64,000 bases of DNA from Halobellus sp. Atlit-31R (GTDB taxonomy: Archaea > Halobacteriota > Halobacteria > Halobacteriales > Haloferacaceae), in contig QPLR01000005.1 in the NCBI GenBank assembly GCA_003665935.1, forward strand, positions 62,001 through 126,000, read 5' to 3'. The notes under the pieces were generated by a model, which did no database searches, was not told the origin of the DNA, and saw only the letters and a list, made by a program, of their open reading frames with translations. This document shows positions 1-8,627 of the stretch, piece by piece. How positions within the stretch are numbered: the stretch's first letter is position 1; each line of letters starts with the position of its first letter. The translations under genes were made by a program, and so were the position numbers.

Positions 1-696
1 CGCCGCTGCAAGGACTGCGGGCACGAGTGGTCGTACTTCGACACCGGGCGCGTGGACTGCCCGAACTGCGAGAGTCTCCGGAGCGTCGGGACCGGCGATC
101 GAGAGCGACACACCGACAGCGCGGTCACGCTCGATCTCTCCTCTCTCCGCGCCGCTCTCGACGAGACGACCGACGTCGCAGATATCGCACCCGAGCTGAA
201 AGAGACGCTGCGCGACTACGTCCGCCAGCGCGGGTTCGTGCGCGCCGGCGAACTCCGAACCGTCGACGAGACGGTGCTCGCCGCGGCGGAGCTACTCCAC
301 GCCGTCGACGTGTTCGCTCGGACGCGCGACCCCGACGACGAACTGCAGCTGTACGTGCTCGAACTGCTGCGCGGGGCCGACGACGGGCAGCGGCCCGACC
401 CCGCGGCCGTTCCGGCGTCGATGACCGACGCGCGCGGTCTCGCCTACGCCGAGGTTCTCGACGCGTTCTGTTCGGATCTCGGTACGTGGCTCGACGACAA
501 CCCAGACCCGACCGCCCGAGGGATCCGAGAGACGATCGCGACTCACGTCAGACGGGTCGAAGCCGTCTACGGGGACGTCCCCGCCGCCGAGTCGGAGTTA
601 CTCGTCCGTGCGGCCCGCGACCTCGTCACCTACCTCGTCGACGGCGACGAGACGGCTGCGGCGACGGCTCGGGACCGACTTTCCCGGCTCGACTGA
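1..696 (+). CDS. Zinc-ribbon protein, 5'-truncated (haloarchaeal conserved)
   Basis: The frame is open from the first base of the window, so the N-terminus is missing. The visible part begins with a treble-clef zinc ribbon, CKDCGHEW then CPNCESL (C-x2-C, 13 residues, C-x2-C), as in TFIIB-type ribbons. About 200 mostly helical acidic residues with no recognised catalytic motif follow. Haloarchaeal genomes have single-copy proteins of this build with unknown function. A role in nucleic-acid or protein binding is inferred from the ribbon only. The next gene is on the same strand 84 bp downstream and is also a Cys-pair protein. Confidence 0.75.
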   Translation, partial: RRCKDCGHEWSYFDTGRVDCPNCESLRSVGTGDRERHTDSAVTLDLSSLRAALDETTDVADIAPELKETLRDYVRQRGFVRAGELRTVDETVLAAAELLHAVDVFARTRDPDDELQLYVLELLRGADDGQRPDPAAVPASMTDARGLAYAEVLDAFCSDLGTWLDDNPDPTARGIRETIATHVRRVEAVYGDVPAAESELLVRAARDLVTYLVDGDETAAATARDRLSRLD

Positions 697-780
697 ATCG
701 CGTCGGAGCCCCGGACCCCTGCGGCGTACCGATCCGGCGACGACAACGCCTTTCACTCCGGCGCGCTCATCCGTCGCTCG

Positions 781-1017
781 ATGGCCGACCGCTTCGACCA
801 ACACGCCGTCCGGCACCGGATGAAACTGCTCCGGGACGACGGCGACGCGACGCTGTACGAGAACCGAGACGGCGTCCACTGTCCCGCCTGCGGCGACCCC
901 TTCACGCGGCTCCTCCTGACCGAGCGCCGAACGCACTCGTTCGGTCTCGATGACTCCGAGCGACTCTGTGTCGCCCGCGAGAGCGACCGGCTCGTCGTCT
1001 GCACACACGACTCCTAG
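781..1017 (+). CDS. Small Cys-pair protein, 78 aa (haloarchaeal conserved)
   Basis: A 78-residue protein starting MADRFDQHAVRHRMK. It has one CPACGDPF motif (C-x2-C) near the middle and a further Cys in the sequences RLCVAR and VVCTHD, so a small metal site or ribbon is possible. It resembles short haloarchaeal proteins sometimes labelled as flagella-cluster proteins; that label is from memory and carries no proven function. It lies on the same strand as the upstream zinc-ribbon gene and converges on rtcB. The ATG fits haloarchaeal codon use and the reading frame is strongly GC3-biased. Confidence 0.7.
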   Translation: MADRFDQHAVRHRMKLLRDDGDATLYENRDGVHCPACGDPFTRLLLTERRTHSFGLDDSERLCVARESDRLVVCTHDS

Positions 1018-1071
1018 GCCGCCCTGCTCACGTACGGGAAACGGTCTACTCACTTCGACCCGGCCGCGGAG

Positions 1072-1158
1072 CGTTTATAATGGATGCCGGGGCCAGCCGC
1101 CACATACGCTGACTTCGGACCGCGACGGTCAGGGCGGGTGCGCGGCGCGCCGTCGCGG
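1072..1158 (+). ncRNA. Candidate structured RNA or bidirectional terminator between convergent genes
   Basis: The convergent gap between the 78-aa gene and rtcB holds an AT-rich TATA-like box (gcgtttataatgg, about 1070-1082) facing right. It is followed by a perfect 9-bp inverted repeat, ccgcgacgg at 1120-1128 and ccgtcgcgg at 1150-1158, with a 21-nt G-rich loop. A promoter-like box pointing into a structured, non-coding, convergent gap suits a small RNA. A transcription-stop hairpin serving both genes is the alternative. No convincing open frame fits here. Confidence 0.3.
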
Positions 1159-1220
1159 CAGGGCCGGTTGCGCCGCCTGCTCGCTACACCTGTTCGAGGC
1201 CTCTCGGCTCGCCGTCCTGC

Positions 1221-2741
1221 TCAGCCTTTGATGTTGCACACGGGGAACGTCCGCGCGACCTTGTCGCCGATGCCGAGTTCGTCGGAGACGCGCACGACTT
1301 CGTCGACGTCCTTGTAGACGCCCGGTGCCTCCTCAGCGACTGTCGCTCCCGACTGCGCCTTCACGTAGATCTTCTGCTGGTCGCGGAGCTCCTCTTGGAC
1401 GGTCTCGCCCCAGAACTCGCTTTTCGCCTGAGTCCGGCTCATCGTCCGGCCGGCACCGTGGGCCGTCGAGCCGAACGAGAGTTCCATCGAGTGCTCGCCG
1501 CCGCGGAGGACGTACGATCCAGCGCCCATACTCCCGGGAATGATGATCGGCTGGCCGACGTCACGGTAGGCGGCCGGGATCTCGGGCCGTCCGGCGGGGA
1601 ACGCCCGCGTGGCTCCCTTCCGGTGGACGTACAGTTCCCGTTCCTGACGGTCGACCGCGTCGTCGGGGCTGGTCGGCCGCCCGTCGGCGTCGACGGCCAC
1701 CTCGTGGACCTCCTTCTTGCCGATGTTGTGGGCGACGTCGTAGAGGAGCTCCATCTCCATCGCCTCCCAGTCGCGGCCGAAGACGCGCTCGAAGACGCGT
1801 CGCGTCCGGTGCATAATCAGCTGCCGGTTCACCCACGCGAAGTTGATCGCCGCGCACATCGCGCCGTAGTACTCTTCTGCGAGTTCCGATCCGGACGGCG
1901 CTGCCGCCAGTTCTTTGTCCGGTAGCTCCGCGAGCAGGTCGCCGTGCTCCTGTTCGATCTCCCGGAGGTAGTCCGAACAGATCTGGTGGCCGAGCCCACG
2001 GGAGCCGCAGTGGATGAGAACGACGACCTGGTCCGCTTCGAGGCCGAACTCCGCGGCGACGTCCGGTCGATAGATGTCGGTGACACGCTGGACCTCGAGG
2101 AAGTGGTTCCCCGAGCCAAGGCTGCCGATCTGGTTCTTTCCGCGGTCCTTTGCCTTCTGTGAGACCGCACTCGGGTCCGCATCGTGCCGCATCCCCCCGT
2201 CCTCACAGTGGGTGAGATCCGCCTCGACCGCGTAGTCGTGTTCGAGCGCCCAGTCGACGCCGCGATCGAGGATCGCCTCGACCGTCTCGCGGTCGGATTC
2301 GACGACGCCACCCCCGCCGAGCCCGGACGGGATATTCGCGAAGAGCGCGTCGACGAGCTCCGCTTCGTGACCACGGAGCTCGTCGTACGTCAGATTCGTG
2401 CGCATCATCCGAACGCCGCAGTTGATGTCGTAGCCGATCGACCCGGGCGAGATGCAGCCGGTCTCGACGTCGGTGGCGCCGACGCCGCCCACCGGGAACC
2501 CGTAGCCCTGGTGGCCGTCCGGCATACAGACGGCGTGTTCCGCGATTCCGGGGAGCTGCGTCGCGTTCCGGAGTTGCTGGAGCGTCTTGTCGCCGCTGAT
2601 CTGTTCGAGGAGCGCCTCACTCGCGAGCACTCGCGCGGGAACGCGCATATCTCCTTCGCGCGGCATCTCCCACACGTGTTCGCGGACGCGTTCGAGACGA
2701 ATGCCGTCGAACTCGCGAACGACGTCGCTGTCGTCGGTCAT
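1221..2741 (-). CDS. rtcB: tRNA-splicing ligase RtcB
   Basis: A 506-aa RtcB that joins 2',3'-cyclic-phosphate and 5'-OH RNA ends, in archaea mainly tRNA exon halves after intron removal, using GTP and Mn2+. Family hallmarks visible in order: the metal-site Asp/Cys stretch SIGYDINCGVRMM, HCGSRGLGHQ, the GSMGAGSYVLRG loop, and the HGAGR motif holding the His that becomes guanylylated. Length is normal for the family without an intein. The start is the ATG at 2741, MTDDSDVVREFDGIRL. The gene stands alone on the minus strand, with the DUF5799-like gene 58 bp upstream. Confidence 0.97.
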   Translation of the reverse strand: MTDDSDVVREFDGIRLERVREHVWEMPREGDMRVPARVLASEALLEQISGDKTLQQLRNATQLPGIAEHAVCMPDGHQGYGFPVGGVGATDVETGCISPGSIGYDINCGVRMMRTNLTYDELRGHEAELVDALFANIPSGLGGGGVVESDRETVEAILDRGVDWALEHDYAVEADLTHCEDGGMRHDADPSAVSQKAKDRGKNQIGSLGSGNHFLEVQRVTDIYRPDVAAEFGLEADQVVVLIHCGSRGLGHQICSDYLREIEQEHGDLLAELPDKELAAAPSGSELAEEYYGAMCAAINFAWVNRQLIMHRTRRVFERVFGRDWEAMEMELLYDVAHNIGKKEVHEVAVDADGRPTSPDDAVDRQERELYVHRKGATRAFPAGRPEIPAAYRDVGQPIIIPGSMGAGSYVLRGGEHSMELSFGSTAHGAGRTMSRTQAKSEFWGETVQEELRDQQKIYVKAQSGATVAEEAPGVYKDVDEVVRVSDELGIGDKVARTFPVCNIKG

Positions 2742-2799
2742 ATCCTAGCCATCGTCAGCCGGTGACGAAAGCGTTCTCCTCGGCGTTCGCGTCGGCCGC

Positions 2800-3246
2800 T
2801 CACTCCTGGTACGCGATGCGCACCTGCTCCCACTTGTTGTTCGCCTCCAGATGCTTCTGGAGGGCGTCGGCGTACGCCTGCGTCAGCCGCTCGGCGGCGT
2901 CGATCCGCTCTTGATCGGGACCGCTGCTTCCGCCGCCGAGTCCGAGCGCGCCCTTGAGCGAATCCATCAGCCCGCCGCCCCCGGACTTGTCGTCGCCCGG
3001 TGCCCCGCCCATCTGCGCCATCTGGGACCGGACGTTCTCCAGTTCGGGCATAATCTGCGGGAGCTTCTCCGTGTCGGCGACGATCCTGGCGCGGTCGGGG
3101 TCGTCAGCGTGTTCGATGTCGAACTCGGTGGCCGTCATAATGAGTCCCCACTCCTGACTCGTGAACCGCGAATTCGTCACCCGGTCGTTGAACTCCCTGT
3201 CGACAGTCATCCGATCGCCGACGATGCTGTCGGTCCAGTCTGCCAT
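2800..3246 (-). CDS. Conserved haloarchaeal protein, 148 aa (DUF5799-like)
   Basis: A 148-residue acidic protein starting MADWTDSIVGDRMTVD. The N-terminal half is globular (RFTSQEWGLIMTATEF). A Gly-rich linker follows (SGGGGLMDSL, LGLGGGSSG), then a C-terminal helix (RIDAAERLTQAYADAL). It matches my memory of the haloarchaea-restricted DUF5799 family; no function is known. It may share a transcript with rtcB, which begins 58 bp downstream on the same strand. No signal peptide or membrane segment is visible. Confidence 0.75.
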   Translation of the reverse strand: MADWTDSIVGDRMTVDREFNDRVTNSRFTSQEWGLIMTATEFDIEHADDPDRARIVADTEKLPQIMPELENVRSQMAQMGGAPGDDKSGGGGLMDSLKGALGLGGGSSGPDQERIDAAERLTQAYADALQKHLEANNKWEQVRIAYQE

Positions 3247-3377
3247 ATCCCGCTGTACGACAGTCGTCGGTTTGAGCGTTTCCCTCGGCAGAACGCGGCG
3301 CAGGAGGGGGTCCCCCGCCTCGACCCGGCCGCTGTCTCGGAAGGTGCGTTTTTATCATCGGGGGACGGGAACTACGT

Positions 3378-4658
3378 ATGGATCGATACGACCTCCTCTA
3401 TCGGGTCTATCAGGAGTACGAGACCGACACGCTCCGCGATCTGCAGAACTTCGTCGACCTCTTCCCGCCCGTCGACTCGCGCGTCGCGCTCGACTACTGG
3501 CAGGATGCGAGCGACGAGCTGGAGACACGCAAGCGCGACATCGCGGACTCTCTCGCCGCCGGCGAGACGATCGCCGACGTCGTGGCGCGGGCGACGCGGG
3601 AACAGACGTTCACTGCGCTCGACCTCTACTCGAAGTACGACCGCTCGATCAACGCACTCGTTCTCGACGTCGACGAGACGCTCCGGTCGGCCGGCCGAAC
3701 CGACAACGAGATCCCACGCGAGACGCTCCATCTCCTCACTGAACTGTACGAGACGGGGATCCCGATCGTCATCTGCACGGGCCAGACCTTAGAGAACGTC
3801 AAGGGATTTATGATACAGGGGCTCGGGACCGAACTGGTCCACTCCGGGTCGTTCAGTATCGTCTACGAGGCGGGGACGGGCGTGTTCACGCCGGGTCACG
3901 GCTCCGACACGAAGCGACTCCTCTACGAGACGCTGGACGACGACGTTCGCGACGTGTTCTCGGCGGTGCGATCACGCGTACTGACAGCCGCGCCCGAGGA
4001 CCTCCGCCGGTCGGTCCACCTCCAGGGCAACGAGTTCAACGTGACGCTGAAGCCGAACTTCGACGTCGGTAGCGACGCCGCTGCCGCCGTCATCGACGAA
4101 AGTCTAGTGTATCTCGTCGACCTCCTGGGTCGGGCGGTCGCCGAATCCGTCGAGGGTGTCAGCGACGTCGGCATCGAATCGCGGACCGACGACGACGACA
4201 CAGGGCGGTCGGCGGAGTGGGCGCGGGCGTATTACGCCGCCGCCGATCCCGAGATCGCGGCCGTGCTCGAACGCGAAGACGCGGCGCCGACCCGCGGAGT
4301 CGACGACGTCCCCGACGACGTGCAGGCCCGCTTCGATCGGATCGACGTCGCCTACTACCACGCCGACGCCGCCGAGATCGGATCGCTCGACCTGGACAAA
4401 CCGACGGGCGTTCGCGGCGCACTCGACGTTCTCGGCATCGACGACCCGTTCGTGCTGGTGATGGGCGACAGCAAGTCCGACCTCCGGGTGATGGAGTGGG
4501 CCGAAGGCGCCGACGCCGGGATCGCAGCGGCACCGGAGCACGCCTCCGACTCGGTGCTCGACCACGTCCGATCGACAGACGAACTGGTCTACGACCCCGG
4601 CGACGCGGGGTCCGTTCTGCGCATCGTCTCCGTGCTCAATCGGCTCGACGAGTGGTGA
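3378..4658 (+). CDS. HAD-superfamily phosphatase, 426 aa
   Basis: Contains the HAD nucleophile motif DVDET (Asp about 97 and 99), a threonine motif in VICTGQT (about 136-142), and the acidic motif IV GDSKSD near the C-terminus, followed by GIAAAPEHAS. An N-terminal helical extension of about 90 residues (MDRYDLLYRVYQEYE) and a long cap region between motifs II and IV make it larger than a minimal HAD enzyme. Mg2+-dependent phosphate hydrolysis is the expected chemistry; the substrate cannot be told. The stop codon overlaps the start of the next gene (TGATG), implying translational coupling. Confidence 0.85.
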   Translation: MDRYDLLYRVYQEYETDTLRDLQNFVDLFPPVDSRVALDYWQDASDELETRKRDIADSLAAGETIADVVARATREQTFTALDLYSKYDRSINALVLDVDETLRSAGRTDNEIPRETLHLLTELYETGIPIVICTGQTLENVKGFMIQGLGTELVHSGSFSIVYEAGTGVFTPGHGSDTKRLLYETLDDDVRDVFSAVRSRVLTAAPEDLRRSVHLQGNEFNVTLKPNFDVGSDAAAAVIDESLVYLVDLLGRAVAESVEGVSDVGIESRTDDDDTGRSAEWARAYYAAADPEIAAVLEREDAAPTRGVDDVPDDVQARFDRIDVAYYHADAAEIGSLDLDKPTGVRGALDVLGIDDPFVLVMGDSKSDLRVMEWAEGADAGIAAAPEHASDSVLDHVRSTDELVYDPGDAGSVLRIVSVLNRLDEW

Positions 4659-5041
4659 TGTCGCCGGACGTGGTACAGCGGCTGCGCGACGCGCGGCGGT
4701 ATCTCACGCCCGCTGACGGCCTCACCGGGACGCGTGGTTTCGTTCCCCTGTGGGTGCTCGCGACCGCGACGTACGGCGTCGGCGACGTGGTCACCACCAT
4801 CGCGATCATCGAGCACAGCCCGACCGTCAGCGAGGCGAACGCCCTCGTCCGTCTGAGTGTCGACGCGTTCGGAATCTTAGGTCTCGTACTTCTGAAGTAC
4901 GCCGTCTTCGGAGTCACGCTCGCGATCTCGATCGTCGCAGCGGTCGACGGCGACGACTTCTTCGCGTACCTTCCGCCGACGGTGCTCTCGCTCGTCGGCA
5001 CGTTCACGATGGTCTACAACGCCCGGCTGCTGCTCGGCTGA
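4658..5041 (+). CDS. Small multi-pass membrane protein, 127 aa
   Basis: Begins at the ATG overlapping the upstream HAD stop by one base: MSPDVVQRLRDARRYL. About three hydrophobic segments are visible: PLWVLATATYGVGDVVTTI, GILGLVLLKYAVFGVTLAIS and YLPPTVLSLVGTFTMVYN. It resembles small haloarchaeal membrane proteins of unknown function, DUF5658-like in general build; that link is tentative. Coupling to the HAD phosphatase suggests a shared membrane-linked role, which is inference only. Confidence 0.75.
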   Translation: MSPDVVQRLRDARRYLTPADGLTGTRGFVPLWVLATATYGVGDVVTTIAIIEHSPTVSEANALVRLSVDAFGILGLVLLKYAVFGVTLAISIVAAVDGDDFFAYLPPTVLSLVGTFTMVYNARLLLG

Positions 5042-5067
5042 CTGACCAGCTCGCGCACTCAGCGCGA

Positions 5068-6297
5068 TCAGCCCGTCGTCAAAGGTGGACGCCCAGCCGT
5101 CGACTCCAGCAGTGTCGACGTCGGCTCGAACGTCGTGTGAACCGAAAGAGACGTCCCGTCCGACTGGATCTCGTTGCCGACCGCGCGGTCGACTCGCCAC
5201 TCGACGACGACGGTGACGGTCTCGTTCGGGTCGAGCTCGAGCGACTGCGTCGCCGTCGCGGCGTCCGAGAGGGACACGTACTCGCTCTCACCGCCCGCGA
5301 GGTACGAGCCTCCGCCGTCAGCCCGCACGATCGCGATCCGGACGTCCAGGTGGGCTGCGAGCTCACCTCGGTCCGGGGTGTCGTCGACGGCAGATTCCGG
5401 CTCTGTCAGTCCGTTCTCGGCGTCGATGGGCGCGCCGACACGGAACGTCGCGGTCACCCGTTCGTCGCTCGGGTTCGAGACGGCTGCCGCGCTCTGACCG
5501 CTGCTCCCCGGAACGACGTTCCGGGCTCCGAGCAGCGCCGTCGTTCGGTTCAGATCCGATCGGCTCCTCGTCTCGGAGTCGTCGTCCGACTCGTCCGCTC
5601 CGTCGCCGTCGCGTCCGGCATCATCGCGCCCGTCTCGGCTCTGTGCTGTCGGGGTCGCGTCGGCGTCGGTCTGCTCCCGCGGAGCCGAGTCCGTGCCAGC
5701 CCCGCCGACCGTCCGTGCCGCCGGGCGGTCGACGAGGAACGCGTAGCCGTCGGTGTCTGTCACGGTCCCGACGCGCGCCCCGTCGGCGTAGAGCCGAGCG
5801 GTGACGGAGACGAAGCCGGACCGCCGCGCCGTCGTTCCGGGCGTCGTCACGTCGAAGCCGTCCGACTGCGTGGCGTCGAGATACTGCGTCTCCCCGCCGG
5901 TCGCGCTCGCGAGATCGACCGCTCCCGCCGGGACGGCCCCGAGAGCCGTGCGGTCGATCACGACCCACGTACCGTTCGGGAGGCGACTCCGAACGAGGAG
6001 CTCTACCCGATCGACGTCGCGATAGAGCCTGAGCCGGCCGTCGATCGCCCCGGCGACGATCCCCGCTTCACCCGTTCCGCTGCGCACGTTCGGCGGGTCG
6101 GCCGCCGTGACGTCGATCGTCGCGAGTTCTGTACCGGTACTCCCGGCGCCCGGCGGGCTGGGGGCAGCGGAGTCGGCCGCCTCAAAGACCCCGGTCGAGA
6201 CGAGACCGACACCCGAACCGCCGATCGCGACCGCGAGCACGAGGGCGACGAGGAGTTTGGTGCGCGTGATTTCGATCGATGAGCCTGTGACGCTCAT
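5068..6297 (-). CDS. A1: secreted TasA/camelysin-like protein, 409 aa
   Basis: Last gene of the D1-C1-B1-A1 operon. It starts directly after the B1 stop with no gap. The N-terminus has one hydrophobic segment (KLLVALVLAVAIGGSGVG), a signal peptide or anchor. Two globular parts follow, separated by a Ser/Asp/Thr-rich linker (residues about 205-260). The C-terminal part repeats the locus signatures ENGLTEPES, DTPDRGEL and VEWRVDRAVGNEIQSD, also present in proteins E to I, so it probably shares their beta-sandwich core. A2 (19166-20401) is the paralogue. It lacks the SRRK-type signal of C and E to I. Confidence 0.8.
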   Translation of the reverse strand: MSVTGSSIEITRTKLLVALVLAVAIGGSGVGLVSTGVFEAADSAAPSPPGAGSTGTELATIDVTAADPPNVRSGTGEAGIVAGAIDGRLRLYRDVDRVELLVRSRLPNGTWVVIDRTALGAVPAGAVDLASATGGETQYLDATQSDGFDVTTPGTTARRSGFVSVTARLYADGARVGTVTDTDGYAFLVDRPAARTVGGAGTDSAPREQTDADATPTAQSRDGRDDAGRDGDGADESDDDSETRSRSDLNRTTALLGARNVVPGSSGQSAAAVSNPSDERVTATFRVGAPIDAENGLTEPESAVDDTPDRGELAAHLDVRIAIVRADGGGSYLAGGESEYVSLSDAATATQSLELDPNETVTVVVEWRVDRAVGNEIQSDGTSLSVHTTFEPTSTLLESTAGRPPLTTG

Positions 6298-7512
6298 TTA
6301 CGCATCCTGCTCCTGGGTCGTTTCGTCGTCGCTGTCGCCCTCTTGCTCCTGGGTTGTTCCGTCATCGCTGTCGTCCTCCTGCTCCTGAGTCGTTTCGTCG
6401 TCGCTGTCGCCCTCCTGCTCTTGGGTTGTTCCGTCGTCGCTGCCGTCACTCGGTGTGGAGGTCGAATCCGACGAATCGGCGTCGTTCGGTGTTGCGGTCG
6501 ATCGGCCGTTAGACTGGGGCTCGGATTCGGAACCGCTTGCTTCGTCAGATCCGTTGGCTTCGGAGTCTGTCACCTCGCTGGTGTCGTCGGACGTCTCGCC
6601 CGTCTCGCCGTCATCACCCGACTTTTCATCGTCGCCGCCATCACCCGACTTCTCGTCGTCGCCGTCATCGGGTGCGTCGCCGTCATCGGGTGCGTCGTCG
6701 CCACCATCCTCGGGTGCGTCGTCGCCGCCGTCGTCCTCGTCGGAGGGCATCTCGGTCGGCGTACCGCCGGCGGACTCTGAACTGCCACCGGCGTCCCTCT
6801 CACCCGCACTCGTGGCACTCTGGTTTGCCGGTGCGGTCTCGGGCTCTTCCGACACGTCCTCTTGGGCCGAGGCGTTGTCTCCGGTTCCCCGGCTCGCGTT
6901 TTCGTCCGCTCCGCTCCCGTCTGTGCTCTCGTTTCGCGCGACTGTCGTGTTCGATTCCTCGGGTGCGCTCTCGGCTGACTGGTCGACGTCCGAGCCGTTC
7001 TCTGACGCCGTCGACGCGCCGGGGTCGCTCGATCCGGCCGGCGCTCCCTGCGATTCGTCCGGCACGAACAGCCCGAAGGGGCTGAATCCGTCGGTCGTCG
7101 CCGTCAGTTCGTGCCAGCCGTCCCTCTCTTCGCCGACTGTCGTCTGCAGGTACACCCAGCCGTCGCCGTCTCTGTGTCCGATGACGACGTCCTCGACCTC
7201 TTCGTCGGCCCCGAGCCACGACTCGGAGACCCAGACGGTGAGCCTCGCGCAGCCGTCGCCCGCGACGTCGAACCGCGCCGCGGCCCTGAGCTCGGTGCCG
7301 TTCGCCACCGTTTCGACTTCACAGGAGTCGATCGATTCGACGCCGACGCCCGAGATCCCGTCGCCGCCACCAGTGGAGGCGGTCAGCGTGAACTCTGTCG
7401 ACTCGCCGTCCGACAGGAGTGCAGTCGTCGCGCCGCCGGAGAGCGATGCGACGACGAGAAGCGCAAAGAGGACGGCGAAAGCGTGTGCGCCGCCGAATCG
7501 GCTACCTCTCAT
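6298..7512 (-). CDS. B1: secreted acidic repeat protein with SipW-like signal, 404 aa
   Basis: The start chosen is the ATG at 7512 (MRGSRFGGAHAFAVLF); it overlaps the C1 stop by 4 bp, and longer versions run through C1. The signal segment ends TTALLSDGE, similar to the SipW-type signal end. A compact domain of about 150 residues follows, with paired Cys and motifs DGCARLTVWVSESWL and FSPFGLFVPDES. The last 230 residues are low-complexity Ser/Asp/Glu/Thr/Gly and end in four 12-residue repeats (DSDDxTTQEQEx). No C-terminal membrane anchor is seen. B2 has the same layout, so this is probably a stalk- or mucin-like surface protein. Confidence 0.8.
   Translation of the reverse strand: MRGSRFGGAHAFAVLFALLVVASLSGGATTALLSDGESTEFTLTASTGGGDGISGVGVESIDSCEVETVANGTELRAAARFDVAGDGCARLTVWVSESWLGADEEVEDVVIGHRDGDGWVYLQTTVGEERDGWHELTATTDGFSPFGLFVPDESQGAPAGSSDPGASTASENGSDVDQSAESAPEESNTTVARNESTDGSGADENASRGTGDNASAQEDVSEEPETAPANQSATSAGERDAGGSSESAGGTPTEMPSDEDDGGDDAPEDGGDDAPDDGDAPDDGDDEKSGDGGDDEKSGDDGETGETSDDTSEVTDSEANGSDEASGSESEPQSNGRSTATPNDADSSDSTSTPSDGSDDGTTQEQEGDSDDETTQEQEDDSDDGTTQEQEGDSDDETTQEQDA
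6301..6441 (-). repeat. 36-bp tandem repeats in B1 (12-aa unit, four copies)
   Basis: Four near-identical 36-bp units encode DSDD(G/E)TTQEQE(G/D) at the extreme C-terminus of B1. Just upstream, shorter repeats (DDAPEDGG, DEKSGDGG) continue the pattern. Such in-frame units expand and contract readily, so copy number probably varies among strains. Confidence 0.85.
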
Positions 7513-8627
7513 TCGCCCTCTCCTCCTCCGGTCGCGTCGCCTCCGCGTCGTACGCCGGTCCGGTCGCTCCGCTCCGTCGAGTCGCTCGAGTTCGACGCCC
7601 CCCCTCCACTGGTGTCGGCGGCGGGCTCGCCGGACTCCCACGACGCGTCGTCGAAATTGTACTTCGCCCAGTACCCGTCCGGACACGGATCGCTGGTCGA
7701 ACGCGGTGGTGTTCCGCTCCCTGGGAACTCATTGCCGTCCTGTGTGTACGTTCCCTCCAGGACGAGATCCGAGTTCGAACCGCCGGTGGTGATCGAGAAC
7801 GGAGTAGCCTCGCCCTCGTAGACGAAGACGTCGAGATTCGTCGCGTACTTGAGCAGGACGTGGTCGACCTCGGTCGGGATCTCGGTCAGCCGCAGCGTCG
7901 CGAGCCGATCGGTGTCACCGCACGTCTGTCGCGTGAACGCGATGTCGCTCGCGTCGATCGGCGTCTCGCTGCAGAGCGCGACGAAGCTGATCTCCTCGCC
8001 GCAGGCCCCGTCACCGGGGTCGTCGTCGTCACAGTCGCCACACGCCGGAAGCCCGGGGTCGTGTGCGCGGGGATCGCCGAGGTGCCGCGCCTGGACCGCC
8101 CGGAAGCCGAGGTCGACGCCGACGTCGACGGCACCGTCGACGACCTCGACCAGTTCCCACGTGAACGAGACCGTCCACGTTTCGCCGCTGCCCGCGAGCG
8201 CCTCCGTCGAGAGCAACGCCCCCGCACCGTACGTCTCGCGAAGCGCGCGGAGCGTTCCCTCGAATAGCGTCGTCGTCTCCGCACCGCCTCTCGTGAGTTC
8301 GAGGCGGGCGTCCAGTTTCGACTCGATCGGTTCGCACGTCGGGCAGCCGGCGACGAGCCAGACGTACGCGGGGTTGTCCGCGACCGAGAGCTCGAATTCG
8401 GTCGTCGTTGGTTCGTAGAGCGCGAGTGAGTCGGCGGAGCCCTCGCCCTGCAGTCCCGCCGGTGACCGCACGTCGAGGTCGAGCTCGCCAGCCGCGAGAC
8501 TCGTGCCGGCGGACTCGGTGTCGGTGAGCATCGCGGCCACGCCGCTGCCCGATCCGGCAGCCGCACCCGTGGCCGCGAGGCCGTACAGCAACGTTCGCCG
8601 CGACAGCCCTCCGGATTCGTCAGCCAT
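7509..8627 (-). CDS. C1: Tat/SipW-type secreted protein, 372 aa
   Basis: Starts MADESGGLSRRTLLYGLAA: a twin-arginine-like SRR, then an Ala/Gly hydrophobic core and AAMLTDTES, matching the SipW-type signal ending. The body has the camelysin-like phrases LAAGELDLDV and SVADNPAYVWLVAGCPTC, and several Cys pairs (CPTC, CGDC, ALC, QTC) that imply disulfides. The C-terminal 50 residues are Ser/Gly/Asp-rich. It overlaps the D1 signal peptidase by 8 bp and B1 by 4 bp, so its output is coupled to both. C2 is the paralogue with the same 8-bp overlap. A substrate of D1 is the natural inference. Confidence 0.85.
   Translation of the reverse strand: MADESGGLSRRTLLYGLAATGAAAGSGSGVAAMLTDTESAGTSLAAGELDLDVRSPAGLQGEGSADSLALYEPTTTEFELSVADNPAYVWLVAGCPTCEPIESKLDARLELTRGGAETTTLFEGTLRALRETYGAGALLSTEALAGSGETWTVSFTWELVEVVDGAVDVGVDLGFRAVQARHLGDPRAHDPGLPACGDCDDDDPGDGACGEEISFVALCSETPIDASDIAFTRQTCGDTDRLATLRLTEIPTEVDHVLLKYATNLDVFVYEGEATPFSITTGGSNSDLVLEGTYTQDGNEFPGSGTPPRSTSDPCPDGYWAKYNFDDASWESGEPAADTSGGGASNSSDSTERSDRTGVRRGGDATGGGEGE

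Noticed and set aside
1221-2741. Intein in RtcB
   Set aside because: Length and motif spacing are those of an uninterrupted enzyme.
6298-7686. 462-aa version of B1
   Set aside because: The first 58 residues are Arg-rich and lie inside C1. The ATG at 7512 overlaps the C1 stop by 4 bp and starts a clean signal peptide.
3378-7792. Many long open frames on the opposite strand of the surface genes and elsewhere
   Set aside because: They are GC-driven shadows: Arg/Pro/Ser-rich translations without motifs, overlapping well-supported genes in another frame.
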